64,000 nt of DNA from Paraescarpia echinospica (GCA_020002185.1 CM034533.1:53352292-53416291), one strand, 5' to 3'. Shown: positions 22,780-33,965, numbered from the stretch's first letter. Notes: generated by a model from the letters alone, not told the origin. Numbers and translations are program-made.

Positions 22780-23075
22780 TCTAGCCTCGATTACCCAGGC
22801 GCCGTGAAGTGGCAGTAATAGCCCCTCACTACGGCCTGGATTATTAATGCCCTGACAATGTTACCGGTAGGGGGCTTTACCCCAGATTCGGGTAGAGCCG
22901 ATGATTGGCTCTCAGGCCAACTATGAAATAACAAATTAAATAAGGATACACTTTTATTAGATAATACTATATTATAACAACTATTCAACATTAAGCTTAT
23001 ATTGAAACATGTCACACACAAAAATAAAAATAAACTAACATAAACTTTTTTCGTAGTTTAGTGCCTTTTTAATCA
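22780..23075. repeat. Dispersed repeat, copy 2 (see 21030-21510)
   Basis: TAGCCTCGATTACCCAGGCGCCGTGAA through AAGGATACACTTTTATTAGA to TTTTTTCGTAGTTTAGTGCC. Fragments of the same family (CTGGCGAAGTCACGCAGCCAGGCGAGGG in pieces) continue at 23130-23195. Confidence 0.65.
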
Positions 23076-23199
23076 CATGCACCTCCACAGGTGGCGGCTC
23101 TCATGGTTGTCAACAAGTCGGCATTCAAAACGCGATTCTGAGCCAGACTATCTTCCTGGCGAAGTCACGCAGCCAGGCGAGGGTCGGTTAAGCGAGACT

Positions 23200-23704
23200 A
23201 TGCACACTCGGACTCCCAATGACAGATTGTTGGGGTCAGCACACTGATAGTTTTCCCATTGGCGACCATGTTAACGTTTTGTCTGATTGTAAGAAAACGT
23301 GACCTGGAAACTGTATTAAACTACTCACCTGCCGTTGTCATCACCTCATTGACATGCTGGTCGAGTTTAGTCAAAATCTAATATTTCTAGCTCTTACAAA
23401 ATGCCTGTATGTATGACAACCGTCAATATTTACAAATGGATGCAGGCAGTAATCCGGCTAAAGTGTCAACTAGCCAAGTTGCTGCCAAATACCCTTCCGC
23501 TTAGTAAAATCAGCTAAAAAGACACCATTTTACTGTCAACAGCTTCTACAATCACATCTAGAAATCTGACTACTCAAATGCACTTATGTCAGAGCAAGTG
23601 AATATTGTAAGAAATCATTTCTCAAAAATATACTGCACTTTTTTTCGTCTGTAACCAAGCAGGAAGTCTAAAAGTGTCCTAACCCCTGTTCGTCTACTAG
23701 CTAC
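23200..23704. other. Intergenic, no feature seen
   Basis: Non-repetitive AT-rich sequence without a coding signal. Confidence 0.5.
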
Positions 23705-23995
23705 AAGCCTCAATTATCCACACTCCGTGATGTGGCGCCACGGTCTGTCGCTCGTATAACGAAGAAGATTGTTCACCCAGAATCACGGTAATCAACGAAA
23801 CTGACTATGTCCTATGTCGTCAAACAGAGGCTAATCTTTTCAGGTGTTGCGATGCATTCGAACCAACTCATAATCACGACAATGTTGACACTAATGACAT
23901 AATAAAATAAACTTAATTGCAAACGATAACGTTTAGGTCAAAATGTTCAAATCCCCTAACGATACACTATTTACAACATTTTTATTTAGGTACCT
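23705..23995. repeat. Dispersed repeat, copy 2 (see 2690-2960)
   Basis: CTCCGTGATGTGGCGCCAC at about 23723 and the ATTGCAAACGATAACGTTTAGGTCA and TGTTCAAATCCCCTAAC blocks match the copy inside the gelsolin-like intron. Confidence 0.6.
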
Positions 23996-24223
23996 TTTAA
24001 ATACTGTAAATCTATTAGATACGTAATTGCATGATTTAAAACAGTTTTAATATCGAATCAACTATGATATTTTAAAATTGTAAACGTAAATTTATGCTGA
24101 ATCGCAGCATGAAGTGGTGCCATCTGGCGCCGTAATATGGAGACATTCGTTTTGACGGACGCCATGTATAACATGGCGGATGCTAATGTCAGCGAAGATC
24201 AAACGAAAGCTATTTAATGTATT

Positions 24224-24490
24224 TTAGATTGCAACCCGATTACCTACATTTTGGCTCTGACACGACTGTTCAACTTGTATTTTGTATACTGGGCAGTCTC
24301 CGCTAATGGTGTGCTTAGTTGTTTGGGTGCCCCATAGTCGCAGCGGTCGCTCTGGCCCAGGCCTCAGCGCAGCGTGGAGGCTCCGACGCCTGACCAAAGA
24401 CGTTTGAGTCATGTCCAGACTCGGCGTGAGAAGTCGACACCTACTGCGCTGGCTGATGGAGTGAGGAGGAACCAACGTAATGATGTATGG
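24224..24490 (-). pseudogene. LINE reverse transcriptase, C-terminal zinc-knuckle-like remnant
   Basis: Across two minus-strand frames the sequence reads WT-like, then GVGASTLR.GLGQSDRCDYGAPK and QTTKHTISGDCPVYK, matching the C-terminal pattern of many LINE ORF2 proteins (RTG.G......W.L..S..C.CG...QT..HII..CP.Y). One cysteine of the pair is Tyr and the frame is shifted within it, so it is dead. Confidence 0.55.
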
Positions 24491-24824
24491 TGGATGACTA
24501 CGATTCCACCCATTTTGCTCCTGCCCAGTGTGCCACGGATTTCTGTGAGGCGGCAGCAGAGACGAGCCGTCTAGCATGCTGAATGAGCAGGCTGTGTGAC
24601 TTTATTACATCCGTTTTAATATTGTATGTTGGACATCTATAATTGCGTCCTGGTGATTTCTCTGGCAAGTGCGTCGGCCGACCGCTGGGGCATCTCGCCT
24701 CATTGCTGGCGGGGTGATACCGGCCAGTACATTTAACAATATTTAACAAGATTGCCACCCAGAGAATTAACTCTAGGTGGCAGGTGGACAATGAAGCCTT
24801 TGGCTTATCGAGAGTCCTACCCTT

Positions 24825-26560
24825 TTATCTATGTGTATCCCCCCTTCTGAGGTATGTGTCGATTTTATGTTTAAACATATTCACGCTACTAGCACCCACA
24901 CAATCAGCAGATAAACTGTTCCATTCATTTACAGTCCTTTCTGAAAATGACAACTTTCTTATATATAATCGACACTGCTCCTTTGCTAAAGTAACTTCAT
25001 GTCCTCTGGTCCTTCTATCTTTCTTAACTGAGGAAAAAATATTTCTATCAATATTTTCATAACAATTTATTATTTTAAACATTTCTATCTGATCTCATCT
25101 CAATCTCCTGGTCTCTAGTGTTGTTAAACCACATTCTTTTAGGCGAATTTCATAACTAAGATCCCTCAGTTTTGATATCATTTTAGTCGCTCTCCTCTAT
25201 ACTCTTTCTAGCATATCTATGTCCTTCTTGCGATATGGCCTCCACGCTCGTATACAATATTCGAAATGAGGCCTCACTATTGTTTTGTACATAGGTATTA
25301 TTAGTTCTTTTTTATACGCTATATTTCGCCTAATTAATCCAATGATTTGATTTCCCTTTGAAGCTGCAATTCCGCACTGCTCTGAAACCTTCATATCAGC
25401 ACTAATGGTTAACCCTAAGTCCTTTTCTTTTACAGTAGTACTTACTACAGTACCCCCCATTGTATATTCTATCTCTTCGTTCCCATGTACTGTGTGGAGG
25501 CCTTTACATTTCCCAAAATTGAACAGCATTTGCCACTTTTCAGACCATTTGATCAACCTGTCAAGATCATCTTGTAAATGCTGTTTATCTCCATCACTTT
25601 TAATCCTTCTAAACACTTTTGTATCATCCGCAAATTTCAACACCTTGCTTGTTATTTCATCATCCAGATTGCTGATATGTATTAAGAATAATATAGGTCC
25701 TGGTACCCCACCCAATACCGATTTCCAGTTTGAAGCCTCCCCATCAACTACTACACGTTGTCTTCTGTCTATCAGCCATTTTTCTATCCAGTTTATTATA
25801 CCATTTCTTATGCCATGGGCCTTCAGCTTAAGCAGTAATCTTTGATGTGGCACTTTGTCGAAAGCTTTTTGAAAATCTAAGTAGACTATATCTACTGGTG
25901 ATCCCTCATCTACCCACTTGGTGATGTCTTCCAAAAAACATAACATATTTGTTAAGCATGACCTCGCTTTTAAAAACCCATGTTGAGATGGGTTTATCAA
26001 GTTAAGTTTAACAAGAAAATCCACCATGTGATCTTTAATTAGTCTTTCTAATAATTTGCAAATCACCGATGTTAAACTCACTGGTCTACAGTTCTCTGAC
26101 TTGTTTCTCGAACCTTTTTTAAATAACGGTATAATGTTTGCCGCTTTCCATTCTAAAGGAACCACTCCCTCTTCTAATGACAAATTGAAAACTGTTGCAA
26201 GCGGTACGCTAATTTGTTCTACAATTTCCAATAGTAGTTTGGGCGGAATTCCATCCACTCCAGGTGATTTATTATCCTTCATAGGCCCTTATTTTTTAGC
26301 TACCATTTCCGGGGTTACAATTAACTGTCCTAAATAGTCTGAATCTGCCCCCTTGAACTTAGCCTCTGGTACTGGCAGTAAACTAATATCTTCCCTGATA
26401 AACACTGAACTAAAATACTCATTCAGGTCTTCTGCCATTAAGAATCCCTCTGATATTATATTTCCAGCACTATCTTCTAGAGGACCGACCTTATCCTGAA
26501 CTTTCTGTTTGCTTCGAACATACGCATAACAACTCTTACTGTCATGTTTTATATTACTAG
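24825..26560 (-). pseudogene. CR1-like ORF2: reverse transcriptase domain and C-terminus
   Basis: The intact stretch 26282-25197 (361 residues) shows NKSPGVDGIPPKLL (start of the RT fold), ENCRPVSLTSV, QHGFLKARSCLTN, VYLDFQKAFDKVPH (first catalytic Asp), GGVPGPILFL and KFADDTKVFR (catalytic FADD). In GGVP-GPILF the usual QGSVL is missing, a small in-frame deletion. Just upstream, MVAKK is followed by a TAA (about 26294), and a frameshift near 26580 separates this part from the endonuclease. The frame after 25197 continues, shifted, to 24825 with TVNEWNSLSADCVGASSVN, the standard end of LINE ORF2. The enzyme would copy element RNA at nicked target DNA. This copy is not functional. Confidence 0.85.
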
Positions 26561-27660
26561 CTAATTGTTGTTCATTCTCTTTGAATATATAATTTCAGCT
26601 GTAGCTTGGTTAAGTGCTTCTTTATTAATGTTGTAGTCTTCATCATTTCCAGTACATCTATATGACTTCCACATCATCTGTTTATACTTAATTTTCCTAA
26701 TGGCTTCTTTCGATAAGTGTTTCGTTTTGGACCGTTTCCCTTGTTTTTTGAAGGGTACAAATGTATTGATTATGCACTTAATTTCACTCTTTAATATATT
26801 CCAGCATTCTGTTGGTGTCTTATTTTTCAGTGTGTTATTCCAGTCTATCTTTGCTAAATATTTCCTCATGTCCTTATACCTTCCTTTGTGGAAATTTCTC
26901 CTATACTGCTTTTTACTACTCCTTTCTGATTTTACTTTGATGGTAAAATGTATCTGGTTGTGGTCGCTACTCCCCAGTGGCTAACATATCTTGACATTGT
27001 CAACTAATTCATTCTGTGAGGACAAAACTATGTCTAACACATTCTCACCCCTGGTTGGTTCTAGCACATGTTGAGAAAGGAAAGTATCTTGAACTAAAAC
27101 TAAAAACTTGTGGTCCTCACTCCCCATACTCTGTAGAGATTTCCATTGTATATGCCCGTGTTTAAAACCCCCCATAATAATACAGTCCCGTTTGCTTACT
27201 TCCCTTATAGCGTTTTGTATTTTGTCATTCTCTTCTATGCTTATGTTTGGACTTCGATAAACTAACCCAACTGTTAACGTTGAGTTTCCTGTAACTATGT
27301 TACACCAAACAGCTTCTTCGCAATATGCTTCTCTTTCTAATTTTATTTCATTAGCCTGGATAGATTCTTTAATATATAAAATAACTCCACCTCCCTTTCT
27401 TCCTATTCTATCTTTCCTAAACATTACATATCATGTCAGTCCCAATTCGGCATCTGATATATCGGTGGTGGTCCAGGATTCGGTTATACCTATTATGTGA
27501 GGGTCAATATCTTCTACCATGATGCTTAGTTCATTACTTTTGTTTACTATACTCCTTGCATTTAAACAAACACATTTATTTCCAGCTTCAGAAGAGTTTT
27601 ACAGACTGTTCTTTGCTGATTTATTTGTGCTGTCTTCATCTATGCCTCCAGTTTCAGGCT
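26561..27660 (-). pseudogene. CR1-like ORF2: apurinic endonuclease domain and linker
   Basis: 27424-26981 reads RKGGGVILYIKE, VGLVYRSPN, DCIIMGGFKHGHIQW and VLDIVLSS, the endonuclease/exonuclease/phosphatase fold that nicks target DNA. The usual catalytic GDFN is GGFK here, losing both Asp and Asn. Upstream (27640-27430, shifted) CVCLNARSIVNK and IIGITESW, the N-terminal endonuclease motifs, are visible. 26869-26561 is the conserved linker (IDWNNTLKNKTPTECWNIL). Confidence 0.8.
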
Positions 27661-27682
27661 TCTCTGTGAGTCCCCCCTGCGA

Positions 27683-28830
27683 ATCTAGTTTAAATAGATG
27701 CAACCTGTCTCACTGTCAACAGATCGCAGCAGGTTCTCTGAGAAAACTGCTGCCCCTTTCCACTAAGATGGAGGCCATCTCTCATGTACATATCTTCTCT
27801 CCCAACAAAGTATCCCCATAAATCTGTGAATCCCACCCCTCTTCTTCACACATCTGCTCAACTAGTGCAGTGATTGCCGTCCTCTTGCAGTTTCTATACG
27901 TTGCCCCCTTCCTCTTATTACTGGCAAAATTCCTGACAGAATAATCTGTTCAACTCTTGTCTTCTTTAGCTTCCTCACTAACTGTCTATACTTCTGTACT
28001 ATCCCAGTTGTTCCCTCCCTGTCTACATTATGTGTTCCTACGTGTACTAGTATAGACCCTCCCTTGTCATGCCCCAATACCTTCTTTACCTTTTCAGTCA
28101 CATGTTCTATCCTAGCCCCCGGTAGACAAACAACGACGTCCTTCCCCTCGCTTAGTGTCTTGTCCGTCTTTCTCATAATGGAGTCGCCCATAAACACCCT
28201 TTCTTTCCTCATTACCCCCTCAATCACTGCCTCAGAGAAGCTCCTTCTCCGGTTTGCATCTGTCTGGTTGTTATCTTTTTCCCCTGCCGTCTTATCTCCT
28301 GTCACATTCTCTTCCGATCCGTTCTTTCCTGTCGTTTTTTCTCTTGTCACCTTTCCTCCTGTCGTCGTCCCTTTTATCGACTTCTCTTATATCACATTTG
28401 CTCTCACTTCCTTTCGTCCCTTCATCTTTCCTCCCATCTCATTTTCTTCTCTCCTCTCCCGCCCCATCTTCCCTTCCTCCTTCTCTACGGTCACTTTCTC
28501 CCCTGTCACCTTCACGCTTGTCACGTTTTCTGTCGTAGATTTTATAATTTCTTCCCCTCCAATCACCTTCCCTCCTCTCAATCACCTTTCCCCAGTCTTC
28601 TTGCCACTGCTGTTCTCCTTCAGTCTTGCAGTATTCCCATCTCTCTCCCTGTCGTCTCTTTCCATTCCACCCGTCTCCTTCCTAATTCCCATCTCCATCC
28701 CCTTCACAATATCTGTCAACCTAACTATCTCCTTCTGCAGAGACTCCACCTTCCAACACCCCATGGAGTAGTATACATCGATAGGTGTCTTAAGGCCTAC
28801 GACCACGAGGTGTGTGCTCTTCGACGCCAC
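27683..28830 (-). pseudogene. CR1-like ORF1 with SGNH esterase domain
   Basis: The first part (28830-28582) has a helical, coiled-coil-like stretch (WKVESLQKEIVRLTDIVKG), then a low-complexity KVTGEK/EREE region. 28350-27862 holds the esterase: VFMGDSIMRKTD (block I, GDS), VVVCLPGARIEHV and ILVHVGTHNVDREG, where GTNN is expected (block III), then ILSGILPV. After a frameshift near 27860 the end AAVFSENLLRSVDSETG with a stop near 27685 can still be read. Such esterase domains are known in CR1 and related LINE ORF1 proteins. Their role is unclear. Confidence 0.75.
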
Positions 28831-29040
28831 TCTGGGGCACAGTATTCCGTCTGGGAAAACACAAGGGCGAGAGTTAATGTTCTTAAAGTGATTTCGCTTA
28901 CTTCCCGTTTAGCGTCACAGGTGTTCAGGTGGAAGGCTGCCGACACTATTCTGGCTTCGTTTAGTTTGAGTGGTCGGCATCAAACCAAACTTAGCATACT
29001 TCCTGGTCCGGTATCTTCAACTGCGACCGTAGGTGGGCAG
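28805..29040 (-). pseudogene. Remnant of a different LINE reverse transcriptase
   Basis: One minus-strand frame reads ARIVSAAFHLNTCDAKRE joined directly to ITLRTLTLALVFSQTEYCAPEWRRR in pieces. These two blocks are normally some 70 residues apart in a widespread LINE family (K.VS..FHLN...AKREL ... LRT..LALVYS.AEYC.P.W.RS.HT), so an internal deletion has joined them. It abuts the 5' end of the CR1-like element. Confidence 0.6.
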
Positions 29041-29160
29041 ACCTTGTGTTATACTTCACCTGTCCATTCTTGTTGCTCGTCGTTCATAATAGTCGAGAGT
29101 TGGAAGATTTGGTGTTGGTTTTGGTGGGTCCGCTTGGTCAGTCCAGTTTGTGTTCACACA

Positions 29161-29212
29161 CGCGCACGCGCACGCACACACGCACACACGCACACACGCA
29201 CACACGCACGCA
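29161..29212 (+). repeat. CA/CGCA microsatellite
   Basis: Imperfect (CACACG)n next to the 34-bp minisatellite. Confidence 0.9.
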
Positions 29213-29215
29213 GGA

Positions 29216-29428
29216 TAACATCCGGTTGATGTTTGGTTCTCGGTGTAGATGTTGTTGTGCTGATACATTTGGTCCTCGGTGTAGATATTGTTGTGTTGAT
29301 GTTTGGTCTTCGGTGTAGATGTTGTTGTGTTGATGCTTGGTCTTCGGTGTAGATGTTGTTGTGCTGATACGTATGGTCATCGGTGTAGATGTTGTTGTGT
29401 TGATGTTTGATCCTCGGTGTAGATGTTG
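29216..29428 (+). repeat. 34-bp minisatellite, left part (split by the LTR element)
   Basis: Units GATGTTGTTGTGTTGATGTT + TGGTCCTCGGTGTA, partly degenerate (GATACG, TTCGGTGTAG variants). The same array continues at 34138 beyond the LTR element. Confidence 0.95.
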
Positions 29429-29573
29429 TGTTCTATGTTTGCAGATGACGTTTTTAGACAAGCAAGTGACAAGTTAATTTTTCCATCATACAAGCGCCCC
29501 CTTTCGCATCATTCGAACAACTTCAACAGCACCAGGGTACATATCACTATTATATTAACTGCGTTATACAACA
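29429..29573 (-). repeat. 3' LTR of the Gypsy-type element
   Basis: 145 bp. Shares AGACAAGCAAGT.AC, CATACAAGCGCCCCC, TTTCGCATCATTCGAACAAC and ATCACTATTATATTAACT with the other LTR. The right LTR has an extra roughly 11 bp near its middle. Roughly a dozen scattered substitutions separate the two by eye. Confidence 0.85.
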
Positions 29574-29588
29574 TCTCCCCTTTTCTGT
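29574..29588 (-). promoter_or_regulatory. Polypurine tract, second-strand primer
   Basis: The minus strand reads AAAAGGGGAGA immediately before the LTR start TGTTGTATAACG, the standard position and composition of a polypurine tract. Confidence 0.75.
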
Positions 29589-29914
29589 AAGGATATGAAA
29601 TGTCCTTGTAAATTAGAATAAATGTTCATTTAAATGAAAAAGTTCTTTTCGTATTTAGACAGATGCGCACATCACATTTTAACATAACATGTTTCAATTA
29701 AACAAAAATGTTCATTTCACATTTCTAAGAGACTATGCGCAACTTAACACTCTTCTATATATTGTGTCGGTTTTCTGGTTGCTCTGCCAGACTTCCTGGA
29801 CACAGGTGGTTCTTGTACTGGCACCGACTGTTCCTGGAAACGTCCGACCACAGGAAGTCGTTCATGGTCGTCTACCTCAATCATGCCATCTGGCTGGAGC
29901 GAGGTTAGCTGTAT

Positions 29915-30870
29915 TTAATTCATGACATCTTGACCACTGTATAAGGTGGGTTGGCATAGATTTGGTAAGTCCAACCTACGGATCATTCGCCGGTTACGTC
30001 GTACACGACTTCTCCGGGTCTCGATGAGTACAGATCGAGGATGCTGAAGATCGCTAACCACTTCCCCTTGCGTCTTCAGGTTAGGGACCCACACTCGGTC
30101 TGCGGGTGATAAGGTTTCGCCTTCCACGACTCTATGTTTGCGATTGTAGTTGTGAGCCATAATCTCCCGATACTGTCTCTCCCTTTTGCGAACGACATTG
30201 AAATCCGTGAACTGGCACTCTGGTTTTCAACTTCCGCCCCATGTTCAGTTGTGCTGGAGAATATCCATTGTGAAGGGAAGTGTTCCGGTATGTTAGGAGA
30301 GCGAGGTACTCATCGTCACATTTATTCAGGATAGTTTTCATCGTTTGGACTGCACGTTCGACTTCGCCGTTTGACTGAGGATATTTCGGGGATGATGTGA
30401 CATGCTCGAATCCCCAGGATTTCGAAAAAGTCTTTGAATTCCTCTGAATCGATCTGCGGCCCATCGTCGGAAAAGAGAATATCCGGTATTCCCTGACGAA
30501 TGAACATTTGTTTCCAGTTTGGACACAGTTTCCCCGTTGTTAACATTTGTTGAAACAATGCTGATGTCGATATCTCGCGAATAGTAGTCAACAGTCTGTA
30601 GGTACATGTGACGTTTGTGTGTGAAAATTCTTGACCAAGGTCTGTGAGGGAATTCTGTTCCTTTCATGGGCCCAATGCGATCTTTACAGTATTGTTTGCA
30701 TATGGCACAGTTTTGACCATCTTCTCGATATTTCACGATATCCCTGGCCACCACACGGATGATGCAGCGCTTTCACGAGTTTTCGTGATTCCCTGGTGGC
30801 AGTCGTGAATATATCTAAGAAAGTCAACTCTCAGACCAGGCGGTATAACCAGTCGTTGTCCACGCATCAA
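29915..30870 (-). pseudogene. Gypsy-type integrase
   Basis: Pieces in three frames: HC-type zinc-finger end (CAICKQYCKDR), the catalytic core with TVDYYSRDIDI (first Asp; Asp-Tyr-Tyr-Ser), ILFSDDGPQIDSEEF (second Asp region) and SPKYPQSNGEVERAVQTMK (catalytic Glu), then the C-terminal GETLSPADRVWVPNLK segment that binds DNA ends. Frameshifts near 30340 and 30590 break it. Integrase would insert the double-stranded cDNA; this one cannot. Confidence 0.8.
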
Positions 30871-30889
30871 AAGTCCTTCATTGACTGAC

Positions 30890-32382
30890 AGGTTGTCTCG
30901 TTCATGTCAGTATTTCACGAGAGGTCCTTGCATTTTTCGCTTGTCTTCTGGCCATCCATTTCGGGCATAATGGAGGACAAGTTTTAACACGGCGTCTTTG
31001 TTGAGTTCACGTCTAATTTCTTCCAGGCTTTGGTCAGATGCAGGTCGATGCAACACAACCGCATTGACGTAGCTGTCCACCTCTTGATTGAATTTCTCTG
31101 TGTGTTGGACGCCAGTGAGTTTCATTGGAGCACGTGACAGTGCATCAGCAGTGTAAGGTGCTTTCCTAAAACATGGTCGATGCTGAACGTATACCTCATC
31201 AGGCGCATCCTGAAACATTGAATACGTACAGGAAGTTCGTGCAGAAGCTTCGCAGAGAGTAGAGGAACGAGTGATTTATGGTCCCTCTCCACCTTGGTCT
31301 CTCTCCACCTTGAATTTCATGCCGATGTGTTTGAGTGCCCGCGTGGTTGCCAACGCCCTTTTTTCCATCTGGACGTAATGACATTTGGTCTCGGTCATTG
31401 ATCTACTTGCAAATGCAACGGCTCGCATCTCCCCTGAAGACTGTCGTTGTAGTAACACAGCTCCAAGACCAAAGCTGCTGGCGTCCCCCGAGACAACTGT
31501 TTTTTTTTGGTGTCATACAGGGCAAGTACTCTTTCAGATGTCAGTTCCGAATTCAGGTCTTTGAAAGCTTGGTGTTGTGTCTGGCCCCATAGCCATGCAT
31601 TCTTCTTCTTTAACAGCTCTCTTAGCGGATGTATCATCTCTGCTACACTCGGACAGAATTTCATGAGCTGATTTATTATTCCCAGAAATCGTCGGAGATC
31701 CACAATGTCTGGTGGCTCAGCCATCTCAACGATCGCTTTCACTTTAGCTGGATCTTTGTGGATTCCGTTGTTGTCTATTATATGTCCCAGATACGATAAT
31801 TTGGTCTGTGAGAAGACGCATTTCTCCAGATTGAGCGTCAGACCACTCTTTGTCAGTCTGTCGAGAGCAGCTTTCAGCCTCTGGTCATGTTCGCTTTGGT
31901 TGCGTCCAACAACAAGTATGTCTTCCAGATGACAAACGACTCCGTTGAGCCTCGACAGTTTACGGTCCATACGCTTCTGGAAATACTCCGGCGCTCAGGA
32001 TATCCCGAAAGGAAGACATCGGAACATGAATCTGCCGTATGGCGTTACGATGTTGTCAACTTAGCACTCTCGTCATTGAGCATGATGAAATCCTGAGTTT
32101 ACTTTCGTTCAGTTTCGACAAGTCTACACATAGTCTGACCGCACCTGAAGGGTTTGGAACTGCAACGATTGGAGCACACCAGTCGGTGGGGTCATTCACT
32201 GGATCGATCATTCCGCAATCTACCATTCGGTCGATCTCGTCTTTCACCTCTTTCATCAGCGGGAGAGGCATTATCCTTGGTGTTTTAAGACAGAATGGTG
32301 TCGCGTTCTCTTTCAGGTGAATTGTGTGTTCCCCTTGTAGTTTCCCCAAACCGGAAAACAACTTCGTGTATTCGTTCACCAA
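30890..32382 (-). pseudogene. Gypsy-type reverse transcriptase and RNase H
   Basis: 32382-32056 holds MPLPLMKEVKDEIDRMV and VRLCVDLSKLNES (first catalytic Asp). 31970-31395 holds GVVCHLEDILVVGRNQSEHD, where Y-x-D-D is expected but H-L-E-D is read, then LNLEKCVFSQTKLSYLGHII and the connection. RNase H follows (VAFASRSMTETKCHYVQMEK, ALSRAPM). Frameshifts lie near 32040, 31400 and 31280. In an active element these domains copy genomic RNA to DNA and remove the RNA strand. Confidence 0.85.
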
Positions 32383-32399
32383 CTTTGCTTACTCATATG

Positions 32400-32990
32400 T
32401 GGTGATAGTTCAGCTGCGTTGACAGCTTTGATACTGTCTGTACCTGGGAGATCATGTATGAGACCCAGTTTGCGGATCCTGGTACTCCCAGTAGTAGCTT
32501 TGACGCATCCTTGACAATGTACACTTGCTCTGTGATTTGCGTTGTATCATGAACAAGTAACATATTGACAAATCCCAGTGTCGAGTTGTGTGTCTCTAGC
32601 TCCGATGAGAACTGTCTCAGTCTCTAACAGTTCACCGAAGGACGGGCTGATATACTTGTTTTGGCATGATCGATACCTGGGCACCAGTATCAATACACCA
32701 TTGAAGTTTCTCCTCTCCTGCGTACAGCTGTACACGCCACCCTGGATCAGGATGTGCATCGACACTAAGCTAATCAATTTCTCCAACAAACATTGGTGCA
32801 GTTGTCGGTGTTACGTCATCATGGCATGTGACCTCGTTGACGCGTCGCGCACTCCGACAAACGCATTGAAAATGTCAGGTTTTCTGGCATAACCGACATT
32901 TATTTTTTACAGCTGGGCATTTTTTTCCTATAGACGTGATGCATATTGCAGTAACCACATCTCTCGTTAACCTTAGGAGCGTGTTTATCT
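32400..32990 (-). pseudogene. Gypsy-type zinc knuckle and protease region, heavily decayed
   Basis: A zinc-knuckle-like NERCGYCNMHHVY is legible near 32950. The protease region (32789-32547) reads FGELLETETVLIGARDTQLD with no clear active-site DTG, because frames are broken. Placed mainly by position between gag and reverse transcriptase. Confidence 0.5.
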
Positions 32991-32996
32991 CGCTGG

Positions 32997-33828
32997 TCAA
33001 CAAACTGCGTTGTGCGTTTTTGACATGCATCCTTGTTTATGCTTGACGTAATCGATGCTTGCGGTTTTCGACTCTCTCAGCTCGCGGTGTGTAGTTTCCT
33101 TCAACGAGAGTATTTGGACGGCTTTGTTCAACAATAAGTCTGCGCCTGCTTCATACAGTTTGAGTTTGGCGCTGTCTTCACTGAAAGCAAATGCTATTTT
33201 GTCTCTCATTGCCTGCTCGTGAAATTCAGGAGGAAACGTGTACTCATTTGCTCTCTCGCGCACAGTGTTCACCCGCGAATCAATTGTCTGTCCTGGTTCA
33301 CGTTTCAAATGATACCAGTACGTTTCTCGCAACATTAACTGCGGGTCACGTTTCATGAAATATTGGTCATATATGTCGTAACAACAGTGTCGTAACTTTT
33401 GAAAACATAGTAAATTAACTTTCCGAGTCCTATGTTGCTCTGAACGGAGCTTTCGACGTCTTCACGATGTCTTCATCAGCGTTGGTCTGCGCCACTCTCG
33501 GTTCAGAGCAACATAGGACTCGGAAAGGTATCTTACCATATTTTCAAAACTATGAATGTAACCGAGTCGGAAGCAATTTACAAGCTAATAGTGTCATAAC
33601 TGTTTTGTCCTCTTAAGGCAAAAACGTGAAATTTGTGGAAATTTCGATTCCGTTTTCACCAGTATGATGAAGTAGTAGTCCTACGTTTTGTTCTCCTGGC
33701 TTTTCGGTTGACCGAGTGGCTTGGATGTAGATCTGGAATCTCCTCTTCCATCTTTCCCACGAGTGTGATGGGTTGCCAGTCGTCGTCAATTCTAAAGTCT
33801 CTAGTGGCTTGACGAATGCTCCCGCCAT
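32997..33828 (-). pseudogene. Gypsy-type gag, interrupted by a foldback insertion
   Basis: 33828-33613 is the N-terminal part (NPSHSWERWKRRFQIYIQAT, LLLHHTGENGIEI), typical of gag proteins in K02A2.6-like Gypsy elements. 33356-32997 is the C-terminal part (ETYWYHLKREPGQTIDSRV, MRDKIAFAF, AVQILSLKETTHRE). Between them lies the insertion at 33386-33601. Gag would form the particle packaging the element RNA. Confidence 0.8.
33386..33601. mobile_element. Foldback insertion inside gag
   Basis: Arms of about 53 bp at 33397-33449 and 33497-33549 are inverted copies (both contain TTTCCGAGTCCTATGTTGCT). Flanked by AGTGTCGTAACT and AGTGTCATAACT, a possible 12-bp target duplication with one mismatch. 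The centre carries, on the minus strand, CTGATGA..CGTCGAAAG, similar in form to a hammerhead core. Confidence 0.7.
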
Positions 33829-33965
33829 CTTGTCTTGTTGTCGAGTCGGCTGGCTGAAGTTGTAGTAGTATGCAGGTTCTGCTTATATTGGCTTTACAGC
33901 GTTCTCACATTTCTTTCGTACAATATACTGCTAGACATACATTGTCTGCAGTATTTTGTGTACAT

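Larger units (their letters stand above)
24728..28830 (-). mobile_element. CR1-like non-LTR retrotransposon, decayed
   Basis: Order on the minus strand: ORF1 with an SGNH-type esterase region, then ORF2 with apurinic endonuclease, reverse transcriptase and the short C-terminal tail, then a short 3' UTR ending near 24728 in TTGTTAAAT-rich sequence. The same 3' end occurs at 14700-14935, which supports the boundary. The 5' boundary lies around 28800-28830, where sequence of a different LINE begins. Breaks are listed under its parts. Confidence 0.75.

Noticed and set aside
25405..26337. Plus-strand frames over the LINE
   Set aside because: Shadows of ORF2, which is on the minus strand.
28064..28771. 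235-codon Ser/Pro/Phe-rich plus-strand protein
   Set aside because: Antisense shadow of the LINE ORF1 low-complexity region.
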